DNA from: a virus | Reading direction: 5' to 3' (one strand) | IMG/VR virus record: IMGVR_UViG_3300042343_000286 | Location: 1-31,964 of that record | Length of the DNA stretch: 31,964 nucleotides | Part shown: positions 15,215-23,545 of the stretch, piece after piece | Position numbering within the stretch: the first letter of the stretch is position 1 | Layout of the letters: the number at the start of each line of letters is the position of its first letter | Program-made: the position numbers and the translations under genes | The notes under the pieces: model-generated | Told to the model about the DNA's origin: nothing | The model's database searches: none | The model's input: the letters and a program-made list of their open reading frames with translations, nothing else

Positions 15215-15653
15215 CCTCCATACCTGCTGTACGCAAGCGGGTAATATGCCCTAGCATAAAGTTTTTACTTTCTAAGCCTTTCATAATACCTAGCCATTTG
15301 TTACGCAATAGGGCAACTTCGTTAATAATAGTTTCCATATCAATAACGTCATCCTCTGCTTCTGCATACTTTTCAGCATCGCGACTAGTTAGCGCACGTG
15401 CATAGGCTTCGAGATATTTCTTATAATGAGTTTGTCGAATTTTTCGTAGCTGTATGTTAAGATAATTGAGCACTGCTTCAATCTCTTGTAGTTGATTAAA
15501 GCGTTGCTCTGTAATACCTGGTAAATTTGCCAGATTTTTTTCAATATTACCATAGGTTCCAACTTCTTTTTTAGCCTGTAATAGTTCGTTTTCATAATGG
15601 GTTATGAAATCTGGAATATTTCCTAGACTAGAAACTACTCGACTATACCACAT
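15198..15653 (-). CDS. uvsY: UvsY-like recombination mediator
   Basis: 151 residues, mostly helical. In T4, UvsY helps load the UvsX recombinase onto gp32-covered single-stranded DNA. The C-terminal half fits the UvsY pattern: a long Lys/Tyr/Arg helix (LRKIRQTHYKKYLEAYARALTSRD), DAEKYAEAEDDVIDMETIINE, then WLGIMKGLESKNFMLGHITRLRTAG, corresponding to the T4 region where W, the DAIKSRGFAIKHIQDMR helix and AG end occur. It sits two genes after uvsX, within the same overlapping operon. The N-terminus is less similar, and length slightly exceeds the T4 protein (137). Confidence 0.78.
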   Translation of the reverse strand: MWYSRVVSSLGNIPDFITHYENELLQAKKEVGTYGNIEKNLANLPGITEQRFNQLQEIEAVLNYLNIQLRKIRQTHYKKYLEAYARALTSRDAEKYAEAEDDVIDMETIINEVALLRNKWLGIMKGLESKNFMLGHITRLRTAGMEDASIG

Positions 15654-15898
15654 TAGTAGTCATCGCTTCCGTCGAGATCTTCTTCTTCGTCGGCATCGAC
15701 TTCTTCACCTAGATATTCTTCAACTGCACGTTTCAGATAGCTATCAGTGCCACCAAATGTTTTAAGATCTGCTTCGGTGATATTGTGATCAGCTACTACG
15801 CTAATTACATGGTCAGCAGCTGCTTGTTTATCTTTAGGGTTGATGTATTCCCTGCAGGTTAACCATATTTCACCTAATACATCCAATTCTACATTCAT
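15653..15898 (-). CDS. Small acidic protein between uvsX and uvsY, unknown function
   Basis: 81 residues with a helical core (LGEIWLTCREYINPKDKQAAADHVISVV, then ADLKTFGGTDSYLKRAVEEYLGEE) and a strongly acidic tail (DADEEEDLDGSDDY). It overlaps uvsX by ATGA and its stop shares a base with the uvsY start, so all three are co-translated. Similar small proteins follow uvsX in environmental T4-like phages as far as I recall; I do not know a function. An acidic tail is compatible with binding gp32, UvsX or polymerase, but this is a guess. Confidence 0.7.
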   Translation of the reverse strand: MNVELDVLGEIWLTCREYINPKDKQAAADHVISVVADHNITEADLKTFGGTDSYLKRAVEEYLGEEVDADEEEDLDGSDDY

Positions 15899-17001
15899 TC
15901 TTCTTGTCCTTGTTCTAATACTTGATTTTCACTTAAGTCTTCATCTGCAACTTCAGCAGTTTCAGTACTTAGCAAAGGGTTAACATTAGATGAAATTTCT
16001 TTCATTACTTTGTCTAATGATCCGTCTTCGTTTCGTTCCCATGCTTTGCGGAATTGTTTAATAGTTTTTCCGTCTGCTAGTGTATAAACTAAACTGTTAC
16101 CTTCTTTCTTAAGCAAGTTCTTAGCTTCTAACATGTCTGTTAATCCTGAGTAAGGACTCATACCAGTTTCATATGGAATCTCTACTTGTACTGACTCAAA
16201 CGGTTTAGCATAACGAGTTTTCATAATCTTACAAGCAGCACGGATACCGTTAACTGTTGTAGTCTTGTTACCGTCTGCATCTGTTTTAAGTTTAAGTTTA
16301 CGCATGGCTACAACAATACTCGAAGCGTAGATAAAGCCCTGACCACCTGAAATCTTGTCATCTGGATCAAACATATCTTGGCTTGCGTATGTATGATTAG
16401 TTGCCACTAGACCTAAGTTTAATGTACCAAACATGTTTACACAGTTACGTACAAGTGCTGTAAGTGCTTTAGGTTTACGACCCATATCACCCTTCATTTC
16501 ACCTGCTTCAAACTGGTTAACGTCTGTTGGAGTAAGCATCATACCCAAGCTGTCTAGAACAAACAATACTTTTGGACGGTCTTCTTCTGGAAGTGTACGA
16601 TACTCTTTAACAAAGTCACTGATAACTTTAGCCACATCATCAATCATAGCCATGTTAAGTTTAAGTAACTTGCTTTCGTCTGTGTCTACACCTAATGCGT
16701 GTAACCATGCTTCGTCAAGTGCGTTTTCTGTATCAATTAAGATTACATAGATACCTTGCTCTTGCGCATGACGTACAATGTTGCCTGAACAGATAAATGA
16801 TTTACCTGCGCCGGATTCACCAGCAAACACAGTTACCTTACCCATTGGGATACCTTTGTTAAAGTCTCCGCTTAATAGATAGTTTAATGTGTAGTTGCCT
16901 GTTGAGATCCAATCAGTTGGATCGTTAAAGCCAATACCTAAGCCTTCAATGCTTTTAGTAATTGACTTTCTAAATTTACTAATGTCGAATGGTTTCGCCA
17001 T
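15895..17001 (-). CDS. uvsX: UvsX RecA-like recombinase
   Basis: A 368-residue RecA/UvsX family ATPase that forms filaments on single-stranded DNA for strand invasion and recombination-dependent replication. Walker A is GESGAGKS (61-68), the Walker-B-type strand is KVLFVLD (Asp 150), followed by SLGMM, and the Gly-rich DNA-binding loop ISGGQGF occurs near 220. Other RecA-core segments are DTENALDEAWL and MKTRYAKPF. The C-terminus is acidic (VADEDLSENQVLEQGQEE), a usual regulatory tail. The length is near the T4 protein (about 390). It is separated from gp32 by a strong terminator, so it needs read-through or its own promoter; a GATAAATC octamer lies right before the ATG but too close for a usual leader. 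Confidence 0.95.
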   Translation of the reverse strand: MAKPFDISKFRKSITKSIEGLGIGFNDPTDWISTGNYTLNYLLSGDFNKGIPMGKVTVFAGESGAGKSFICSGNIVRHAQEQGIYVILIDTENALDEAWLHALGVDTDESKLLKLNMAMIDDVAKVISDFVKEYRTLPEEDRPKVLFVLDSLGMMLTPTDVNQFEAGEMKGDMGRKPKALTALVRNCVNMFGTLNLGLVATNHTYASQDMFDPDDKISGGQGFIYASSIVVAMRKLKLKTDADGNKTTTVNGIRAACKIMKTRYAKPFESVQVEIPYETGMSPYSGLTDMLEAKNLLKKEGNSLVYTLADGKTIKQFRKAWERNEDGSLDKVMKEISSNVNPLLSTETAEVADEDLSENQVLEQGQEE

Positions 17002-17016
17002 GATTTATCCTTATTG

Positions 17017-17045
17017 AAAAAAGGGTAGAGCATTAGACTCTACCC
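17017..17045 (-). terminator. Rho-independent terminator between gp32 and uvsX
   Basis: The perfect 8-base stem GGGTAGAG/CTCTACCC has a 7-base loop and is followed on the minus strand by TTTTTT. It begins 16 bases after the gp32 stop. It would let gp32 be made in large amounts without equal expression of uvsX. Confidence 0.9.
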
Positions 17046-17060
17046 CAATCTTATACTAAA

Positions 17061-18086
17061 TTAAGATGTTTTTTGACGATTGCGAATCATTGCAAGGATG
17101 TCTTCAGCACGTTGGCCGCCACCTGCTGGTGCCGTTACTGGTGCTGTAGGTGCAACGTCGTCTGTTTCAAACGGTACATCTACTGATTCAACATGCTCAC
17201 TAACTGGCGCACTAGCCGCCGGAGTTGATGCCGCAGGTGCTGATTGTGCTACAGCTTGTGCCGCAGGAGCCGCTGTTGCGCCGCCTGCTGGTGCACTAAC
17301 ACCACGTGGACGGTAGTAGCTACCCCAACGCTCTGTGTCATACGCCTGACCATCAACTGATGCTTCAAACATCTCTTTGATAACTTTAAGCTCAACATCA
17401 CTTGGTTTCTTAGGAAGGAATTCGCTAAGATTGTACAAGCCATGTTTCTCAATGGCTTCTGCTTCGTCTGCTGTTAATGCAGATTCTTTACGTGACCATT
17501 TTGAAGTTGAGTAGTCAGCATAACCACCTTTTGATGTTTTGCTAACTGTAAAGTCCAAACCACCTTGGTAGTCTGTTGGTAAGTTTTCTAACTCAGGATC
17601 AAGCAAGGCTGCTTTAATTAAGTTGAAAATTTGTGGGCTGATGATGAAACGACGAATTGGATTCGCTGGTGTTGTATCATCTGCAATTGGGTTTTCATGT
17701 ACAAAGCCTTGGAACAAGTATGATTTCTTTTTCCAATATTTACGACCCATCTCTTCTAATGATGCGTCTTTAAACCATGTACGTACTTCTGCAAGCACTG
17801 GACAAGCTTCGCCATACATTTCTACGCATGGTACTTGAACTGTAACTGGTTTACTATCTGCTTGGCCTTTTACACCAGCAAATGTTAAGTTGATCATTAA
17901 ACGCTCTGCCCAGAAGAAGTCATTCTTTGGATTTGCGTCTGGTAAAAAACGGATTCTTGCGTTTGTGCCTTCTGGAATGTTCCAGTGGGCGTAGATAGCG
18001 TTATCGCCTTGTTGTTGACTACCGCCTGAACTGCGGTTTTCTTGTGCTTGTAATTTTGCACGAATTTCTGCTAATGATGTTGCCAT
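17061..18086 (-). CDS. 32: Single-stranded DNA-binding protein, T4 gp32 type
   Basis: 341 residues. The basic N-terminus (LAEIRAKLQAQENR) corresponds to the gp32 cooperativity domain. The OB-fold core includes ARIRFLPDANPKNDFFWAERL and CVEMYGEACPVLAEV (87-101), aligned with the T4 zinc segment ending CPVC, then YLFQGFVHENP and FIISPQIFNLIKAAL. Of the T4 zinc ligands only two Cys (87, 95) remain: the last Cys is Leu here and no His is seen at the first site, so zinc is probably not bound in the T4 way. The tail is Ala/Pro-rich, then acidic (ESVDVPFETDD), but ends basic (RNRQKTS), unlike T4. It has a structured leader with a late-type promoter and its own terminator. Confidence 0.93.
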   Translation of the reverse strand: MATSLAEIRAKLQAQENRSSGGSQQQGDNAIYAHWNIPEGTNARIRFLPDANPKNDFFWAERLMINLTFAGVKGQADSKPVTVQVPCVEMYGEACPVLAEVRTWFKDASLEEMGRKYWKKKSYLFQGFVHENPIADDTTPANPIRRFIISPQIFNLIKAALLDPELENLPTDYQGGLDFTVSKTSKGGYADYSTSKWSRKESALTADEAEAIEKHGLYNLSEFLPKKPSDVELKVIKEMFEASVDGQAYDTERWGSYYRPRGVSAPAGGATAAPAAQAVAQSAPAASTPAASAPVSEHVESVDVPFETDDVAPTAPVTAPAGGGQRAEDILAMIRNRQKTS

Positions 18087-18121
18087 GGTATAACTCCTTG
18101 TGTTTTAAGTTGGTCTTTTAA

Positions 18122-18159
18122 ATGCCTAATAACGTAAGCATATATATACTATACGTTAT
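18122..18159 (-). promoter_or_regulatory. Predicted hairpin/pseudoknot in the gp32 leader
   Basis: The perfect stem ATAACGTA (18159-18152) / TACGTTAT (18136-18129) has a 15-base loop. The loop end ATGCT can pair with GGCAT just 3' of the stem (18122-18126), giving an H-type pseudoknot. It lies about 36-73 bases before the ATG and is followed by an A-rich unstructured stretch. T4 gp32 represses its own translation by nucleating on a pseudoknot at a similar distance. The function here is inferred by analogy. Confidence 0.55.
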
Positions 18160-18162
18160 AAT

Positions 18163-18170
18163 TATTTATC
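18163..18170 (-). promoter_or_regulatory. Late promoter octamer GATAAATA before gp32
   Basis: Minus-strand GATAAATA, 76 bases upstream of the gp32 ATG. The expected start point lies within the 5' arm of the leader hairpin, so transcripts from here may form a slightly shorter stem than those from promoters further upstream. Confidence 0.5.
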
Positions 18171-18273
18171 TTACAAGAGAAATATTTAAATATTTTAACC
18201 AAACTTGTTAAAGTTATTTTAATTGAGTTTAATAGTTTATAAGTTTGAAATTGTATAATATTTGTTAATTAGC

Positions 18274-19632
18274 TTATGCTCGTTGTTTTTCTATTAGATT
18301 AATTAAGTTAATATTAGACGTATACGCACGGTTTGAATCTAATAATGATTCGTGATTGTCAAATCCCAATTGGTAACCAAGTTCTATCAATTTATCTGCT
18401 AGCAGTTGACGTCTTGCAATACGTTCAGCAAATGTCAAGGTTGGATTTTTTTTATTAAACCAAATTGTAGGATCCTTAGTTAATACTATGTCTGTATTCT
18501 TTTTACTTTGGTCGTATATCGGAGTACCCAGGGCTATGCTCATACTATAACCCAATGTAACTTCTTTGATAATTTTATTAGCCAAAGATGCATACTTTTC
18601 AAACATCAATACTGTATCATTGATATCGTCTGTTGTTTCTGTTGGATAACCCACAAATAATAAAAATATACATGATATATTAAATTTTTCCATAAACTCA
18701 AGTGAGTGGGTTAAATCTGCATTGTAAAAATTCTTCTTCATTTCGAGACGGAGTTTGTCGCTACCGGTTTCGACTCCAATTTCCAATCTTGCGGCTCCTG
18801 AATCAGCGATCTTTTTCCAATATTTCTCGCCTGATTGTTTTAGATTTCTAATAATAAACTGGCCGCCCCAGGTAAATGTTGGATATTGTTTGCGTATTCT
18901 AATTAAATAATCTAATAATTCATCAAACGCTAGCAGTGATCCGTTAACCAAACTATCAGTGAAGTGTATGTGTGCATTGGGTAACATTTCTAAAATTTTT
19001 AATATTTCGCTTGCAATATGCGAAGGAGATCTTTGTACAAAATCCCATCGTTTAGGCACTTCGCAAAATGTACAACGTCGCACACATCCTCTTGACCCTG
19101 TTATCGGAACGTATGGTCTTAGATTGTTTGCACTAGCTTGTTGTTGATAAAATACAACATCGTAGCGTGAGTAATCAGGTGCGTATGGTATATCTAGTCC
19201 AGCAATTTTTATATCACGCTGTATATTAAAATATTTAATAAGAAATTCAGGCCATTGAGCTTCACCATCGCCAACAATATAATAATCAATTATATCTGAC
19301 TGCATCAACGACCCGTTTATACTATCTTTTATACCACTGCCGCCGGCCACTATCTTAATTGTTGGGTTTATTTTTTTCAACTCTTGACTCAGACTGACTG
19401 CCAATTTTTGACTTTTATAAGAGAATACACTTAACGCTACTAGCTTAGGATTTTTTTGATTTATTATAGATGCCCACTCTACTATATCAGAACACGACTT
19501 AAAGTCTAATATATTTAGATCTATAAAATCAGATTCTAAATCGAGCCATTTACAAGCACCCATTAATATTGCTGGTGCAGCTGGTAAATACCAAGTTGGC
19601 ATTGGAGGGAAATTACAGATTAGTACATCCAT
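18274..19632 (-). CDS. Radical SAM protein with N-terminal B12-binding-like domain
   Basis: 452 residues. Residues 1-130 form a Rossmann-like cobalamin-type domain (VLICNFPPMPTWYLPAAP, KLVALSVFSYKSQ, IVAGGSGIKDS, YIVGDGEAQWPEF). The radical SAM cluster motif is CVRRCTFC (Cys 183, 187, 190), followed by HFTDSLVNGS and IEVGVETGSDKLR-like strands typical of the TIM-barrel core (LEIGVETGSDKLRLEMKK). It is a second, distinct member beside the one at 4779-6665 and is only distantly alike. It stands alone between structural and replication genes, with a terminator and GATAAATA octamer just upstream, as expected of an inserted accessory gene. Substrate unknown. Confidence 0.83.
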   Translation of the reverse strand: MDVLICNFPPMPTWYLPAAPAILMGACKWLDLESDFIDLNILDFKSCSDIVEWASIINQKNPKLVALSVFSYKSQKLAVSLSQELKKINPTIKIVAGGSGIKDSINGSLMQSDIIDYYIVGDGEAQWPEFLIKYFNIQRDIKIAGLDIPYAPDYSRYDVVFYQQQASANNLRPYVPITGSRGCVRRCTFCEVPKRWDFVQRSPSHIASEILKILEMLPNAHIHFTDSLVNGSLLAFDELLDYLIRIRKQYPTFTWGGQFIIRNLKQSGEKYWKKIADSGAARLEIGVETGSDKLRLEMKKNFYNADLTHSLEFMEKFNISCIFLLFVGYPTETTDDINDTVLMFEKYASLANKIIKEVTLGYSMSIALGTPIYDQSKKNTDIVLTKDPTIWFNKKNPTLTFAERIARRQLLADKLIELGYQLGFDNHESLLDSNRAYTSNINLINLIEKQRA

Positions 19633-19637
19633 AGCTC

Positions 19638-19645
19638 TATTTATC
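19638..19645 (-). promoter_or_regulatory. Late promoter octamer GATAAATA 5 bases before a start codon
   Basis: Minus-strand GATAAATA-GAGCT-ATG. With the usual T4 late geometry (octamer about -13 to -6) transcription would begin at or next to the ATG, leaving no room for a ribosome site. Confidence 0.5.
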
Positions 19646-19652
19646 GGCCAAT

Positions 19653-19679
19653 AAAAAAGGCACTAAAAAAGTGCCTTTT
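19653..19679 (-). terminator. Rho-independent terminator after the 742-residue gene
   Basis: The perfect 9-base stem AAAAGGCAC/GTGCCTTTT has a 7-base loop and is followed on the minus strand by a T run (TTTTTTAT). It lies 22 bases past the stop codon and directly before the next promoter octamer. Confidence 0.9.
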
Positions 19680-19700
19680 AATTGATTTATTATTGTTATT

Positions 19701-21929
19701 TTACTTGAGTCCTGCTATTCTGCGCATTTGTTCAATGTCTTCATCAAACTGTTTGTTATATAACGACACATCGTCTTCTGGTTCATCTTTAGCTATTGCC
19801 TTGATACCCCGAGGAATAGTTTTTAGTTTGTCTAAGAAGTTTAATGGTTTTGCTCCCATACGCTTTAGTTTTTCATCTTTGTTAACGTGATCGTCACCTG
19901 CAACTGATTCACCCAGTGCTGCTTTGATTTCTTCTTTGGTTTTGTTGTATTTTGCTACGAACTCTGCGTCTGATAATTCTTCTAAATCAATAGCAACGTC
20001 TTTCATACGACCTTCTTCTAATTCATCACAATACTCTTCTTGAGCGTGTGATAATGGACTAGCACTGTCTGCCGGTGCCATTGCTTCTAATGCTTCGCCC
20101 AGTGTTCTTGCTAGGTAGTCATAGTATTTTGCATTCTGGCGTTTTTTACTTGGTGCTTCTTTTTTATATGTTAAAGGTTTTTCTTCGCGTGGCTTATATT
20201 CTTCTGCAACTTCATTACTGCCTTCTAACTGATTAACAACTTGTTGAACATAAGCACTAATGTCACTAGAGCCAATTTCTTCAACTTCGCCAACCCATTC
20301 AGCAACATCTCTAGCCGCGTCCATAATTGCTTGTGGACCGTGTTTAACTAATAAGTCTTTGTGTTGGTTGATGATACGACGAATAATTGCTGACTGTATA
20401 GCTTCACAGCAATCGCTTTCATCTTCTTCATACACAGTACCGTCCATACCGCCATCGCCCGAACCGTATGTATCACCTTCTGTCATATCTTGTGATTTTT
20501 CTTCAGCTTTAGCACGTAGTTTTTCATTTGGAATATGTTGTGCTATCAGTGGGTCTAAATGTAAGTAGTCTAATAATTCACTTCTAGACATTTTGTTGTG
20601 CGGGGTATCACCTGTATCAGACTCTTCTAATCCTTGATCAGCAGATTCTACGTCGCCAATCTCGTTCATTAGTTCTTGGTATACTTCGGGTACATTGTTG
20701 TACACCCAATCCATAATAATATCACGTGCATCTGCTTCTGAATTTTCTTTTGAAGCATGTAACAATATTTCTTCTAATTTATTACTGTTAATAATACCGC
20801 TAATTGCGTTAATAGCATTAACAGCATCAATACCTAACGGCAATTCTTCAGCAAATACGTCAGCTAGGTCATCAACATTAATAGGTTCTTCGTCCCAGCT
20901 TTCTGCTACAGTGTTAGCCCAGCTTTCGAAGCTCTCGGCAAATTTATTAGTTTTCTTCATATTATAGGCCTTATAAACTATTGGTAACGCATCGCTCATG
21001 CGTTCATTAAATGTACGTTTAACAAATCTTTCTTTAAGAGCGTCAACGTCAAAATCTTCTTCTGGGATAAAACTTGTACTAGTTGCAGCAAATTGTTCTT
21101 TGCACTGTTGGTAACCTTTACGGCCACTCATTTTACCTAGAGTATTTTTTAGCAAGCTGTGATATTCAAATGCAGCTTCAACCATGCTTTTTGTTTCTTC
21201 ATCTTCAAAAACACGGCGTACCATTGCGGCTTTAAATGGGCGCAATTTGCCACACTCTTGCGCAACTTCGGTAATATGTTGCCCAAACTCATCATTGATT
21301 TGACCGCCTTCGCTGACATGGCGTGCCATAGCACGTGCATAGCGTAGATTGTTTTCTGATAGTTTGAAGCGTTCACCATCTGCGGTTTCAAGATACATAG
21401 CACGAATTTTACGGCTACGACTACCACGTTGTTCTGGATCTATATGATCACTGTGGCGGATGATGATCTTTACAGGACCGTCATTTTCGTAACTGCTACG
21501 ACTGGTGCCGTACATACGGCTTTCGCCGATAACGTCATCTTTGTCGTAGGTATCATCTGACCTGCTTACCTGTTTAACATCACGATGTTTAAGTGTTGAA
21601 CGTGTAATATCACGAGGCTCAAAACTTAGTAGGTTGCGTTTGGCAAATTCACGTAGCTCTTTTAAGAATGCATACCATTCTTTACGTTGCTCGTCATCTA
21701 GATCATGGCTGATGTTCTTGCTAAAATATACCTTTAGGCTAGTTTCGTCAATGATACTAAGTGTAATGTTGCCGTAATTTTTACCGTCAACTACGTAGTC
21801 AAAGTTGAAAAAACGTGCATCTTCGGGATTCTGTGTAGCGTTGGCTTTATCATCGCCCAAGCTAACATCTTCGTAACGATCACGAATTTTTTCAAATAGA
21901 CCTTCTGCAATTTTGTTAATTTCTCTCAT
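19701..21929 (-). CDS. Long acidic protein of T4-like environmental phages, probably virion-associated
   Basis: 742 residues, no enzymatic motif. The N-terminus MREINKIAEGLF fits the capsid-targeting-like pattern with a possible IAE cleavage site. Residues about 40-130 form a compact alpha/beta domain (YGNITLSIIDETSLKVYFSK, WYAFLKELREFAKRNLLSF) that I associate with a conserved protein next to the terminase in environmental T4-like phages. The middle is helical and acidic; the end carries DIEQMRRIAGLK, a motif shared with two other proteins of the window. It is flanked by a GATAAATA octamer and a strong terminator, so it forms a single-gene late unit. A prohead or internal head protein is my best guess. 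Confidence 0.72.
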   Translation of the reverse strand: MREINKIAEGLFEKIRDRYEDVSLGDDKANATQNPEDARFFNFDYVVDGKNYGNITLSIIDETSLKVYFSKNISHDLDDEQRKEWYAFLKELREFAKRNLLSFEPRDITRSTLKHRDVKQVSRSDDTYDKDDVIGESRMYGTSRSSYENDGPVKIIIRHSDHIDPEQRGSRSRKIRAMYLETADGERFKLSENNLRYARAMARHVSEGGQINDEFGQHITEVAQECGKLRPFKAAMVRRVFEDEETKSMVEAAFEYHSLLKNTLGKMSGRKGYQQCKEQFAATSTSFIPEEDFDVDALKERFVKRTFNERMSDALPIVYKAYNMKKTNKFAESFESWANTVAESWDEEPINVDDLADVFAEELPLGIDAVNAINAISGIINSNKLEEILLHASKENSEADARDIIMDWVYNNVPEVYQELMNEIGDVESADQGLEESDTGDTPHNKMSRSELLDYLHLDPLIAQHIPNEKLRAKAEEKSQDMTEGDTYGSGDGGMDGTVYEEDESDCCEAIQSAIIRRIINQHKDLLVKHGPQAIMDAARDVAEWVGEVEEIGSSDISAYVQQVVNQLEGSNEVAEEYKPREEKPLTYKKEAPSKKRQNAKYYDYLARTLGEALEAMAPADSASPLSHAQEEYCDELEEGRMKDVAIDLEELSDAEFVAKYNKTKEEIKAALGESVAGDDHVNKDEKLKRMGAKPLNFLDKLKTIPRGIKAIAKDEPEDDVSLYNKQFDEDIEQMRRIAGLK

Positions 21930-21934
21930 AACAA

Positions 21935-21942
21935 TATTTATC
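21935..21942 (-). promoter_or_regulatory. Late promoter octamer GATAAATA 5 bases before a start codon
   Basis: Minus-strand GATAAATA-TTGTT-ATG. It has the same 5-base spacing as the octamer before the radical SAM gene at 19632. It overlaps the stop codon region of the terminase gene. Confidence 0.5.
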
Positions 21943-23510
21943 TAGAATATAAAGAATGGCATGGGCTCGACTATGTCTTCCAAGCTATCTTTCATATTAT
22001 AATCAATTTGACTGTCGAAACTCTGTAGTAACATAGCCATGCGCACTACTAGGATAAGTGCCATAACTAAATCATCTGTTTCACCTGGTTTAGCAGCATA
22101 GCTAGGACCATTGGCTACAAACGTTTTAAGTTCTGATATAAGTGGTTTACTTACAATGGTCATACGCTTGCTTTCAATTAAGTTCTTTAATTTAGCGCAT
22201 GCGGAGATTTTGGTTGAGTTAGTTGTGTTAAAGCCCTTGCGATATCTACGACCACTACCCGGACGTTTAGGTTCACTTAGGAATATACCTTTAAGATTTT
22301 CCTCGCCAATTTCACTAATGGATATAAGTGCAGCTTCACCTAAGGTGTTGTTTTCAACGCTGTAGTAGATATTGTTTTGGTTAACTGTTTCGTTTAGGTA
22401 GCGTAGGATTTCAGCTAGGATACCTACTTGTTGCTGTACAGGTGTACGATTGTGTTGCCATTCACCTACTTGTTTAAACGTGGGTAACTCAAAGATCTGT
22501 ATACCAGCGGGGTCGCCGCCAGTACCCAGGCTTGGGTCTAAACTGACTACATAGGTATACTGCGGTTCTGGCTTTTTATACCAGCGTACCTGTCCTTGAC
22601 GTTCTATAGGGTCTAGACCTGCAAGCTCAACTAGCATACTAGGATTAATTAGAGTTTCATCCCAGATGATAAATTCACAATCCATTTCACGTCGGAAACG
22701 TTCATCACCTAGCTGTGCCCGTTGTTGGCTAGCCCACTTTTCATCGCGGTCTGGATGTTCTGCCCAATAGCTACGGAATGATTTAAACCCGTTAACACCA
22801 ACTTCTGTTGGATTACCAAACTCATCAAAGCACTTGTTAGCACCTTTCCATAGGGTAGCAAACTGGTCTTCATCGCTGTTAGGCGTTGAAGTAATAATAC
22901 ACTTACCACCAGTTGCTAGTGTGGGACTTATAGCAGTCCAAAATTCTCGTCCTATGGTAGGGCGAACGAATGCAAACTCATCTGCATATAGTAATGATAT
23001 AGACATACCACGACCAGTGTTTTCAGTTGTTGTGGCTGAAACTATTCGACTACCATTATCAAAATCAATACTACCTTTGTTGTAACTCACAGCACCTGCA
23101 CGTATAAAGTCGGGTACGCTTTCGTAAGCGTAGCGAATACGTTGCATGATTTCTTGTGAGCCTGTGTATTTGTGTGCGGCAATTAGGATAGTACTATCCG
23201 GTACGAACATAGCGTACCATAACAAGTAACCAGCGGCACTTGTTGACTTACCTGTTTGTCGGGGCATTAGCGATATGCTAAAGCGATAGTTATGATATGT
23301 ATGGATTAAGCGTTTTTGATAGTCAAACGGGGCATATAGCATACGTCCTTGGGTAGGATGTTGTATATAGAAGTAGTTACTCATAAAGTATTCCGGTCCG
23401 TCTATAGGATCTGAGCATTTTACGAATTCTTGTAGCTGTTCATGTGTAAAAGACGTTTGTTGATGCGGCTTTTTTACTAGAACGTTATCTGTACCTTTTG
23501 CTGTTGCCAT
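21942..23510 (-). CDS. 17: Large terminase subunit (T4 gp17 type)
   Basis: 522 residues. It is the DNA-packaging motor ATPase plus headful nuclease that docks on the portal. The ATPase has Walker A in MPRQTGKSTSAAG (about 82-94), Walker B plus catalytic Glu in ISLLYADEFAFV (Glu 178) and the coupling motif STPNSDEDQF (208-217). The nuclease has VSLDPSLGTGGDPAG (first Asp 325) and a late DDLVMALIL segment with metal-binding Asp. T4 gp17 is about 610 residues; the shorter length fits the environmental T4-like group. The small terminase lies about 3.8 kb upstream instead of adjacent as in T4. A TATAAGTA octamer lies 5 bases before the ATG. Confidence 0.96.
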   Translation of the reverse strand: MATAKGTDNVLVKKPHQQTSFTHEQLQEFVKCSDPIDGPEYFMSNYFYIQHPTQGRMLYAPFDYQKRLIHTYHNYRFSISLMPRQTGKSTSAAGYLLWYAMFVPDSTILIAAHKYTGSQEIMQRIRYAYESVPDFIRAGAVSYNKGSIDFDNGSRIVSATTTENTGRGMSISLLYADEFAFVRPTIGREFWTAISPTLATGGKCIITSTPNSDEDQFATLWKGANKCFDEFGNPTEVGVNGFKSFRSYWAEHPDRDEKWASQQRAQLGDERFRREMDCEFIIWDETLINPSMLVELAGLDPIERQGQVRWYKKPEPQYTYVVSLDPSLGTGGDPAGIQIFELPTFKQVGEWQHNRTPVQQQVGILAEILRYLNETVNQNNIYYSVENNTLGEAALISISEIGEENLKGIFLSEPKRPGSGRRYRKGFNTTNSTKISACAKLKNLIESKRMTIVSKPLISELKTFVANGPSYAAKPGETDDLVMALILVVRMAMLLQSFDSQIDYNMKDSLEDIVEPMPFFIF

Positions 23511-23515
23511 ACTAT

Positions 23516-23523
23516 TACTTATA
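23516..23523 (-). promoter_or_regulatory. Late-promoter-like octamer TATAAGTA before the large terminase
   Basis: Minus-strand TATAAGTA (7 of 8 to the T4 octamer) with 5 bases to the ATG, the same spacing as at 21935 and 19638. Confidence 0.4.
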
Positions 23524-23545
23524 CTAGTATGCTAGTGTAGGTTAA

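Noticed and set aside
16999-17010. GATAAATC before uvsX as a late promoter
   Set aside because: The last base is mismatched and the octamer abuts the ATG, so transcription would begin inside the gene.
18180-18273. AT-rich palindromes (AAATATTTAAATATTT) as an origin or terminator
   Set aside because: The stretch is almost pure A/T, where such palindromes arise easily; no iterons or GC stem seen.
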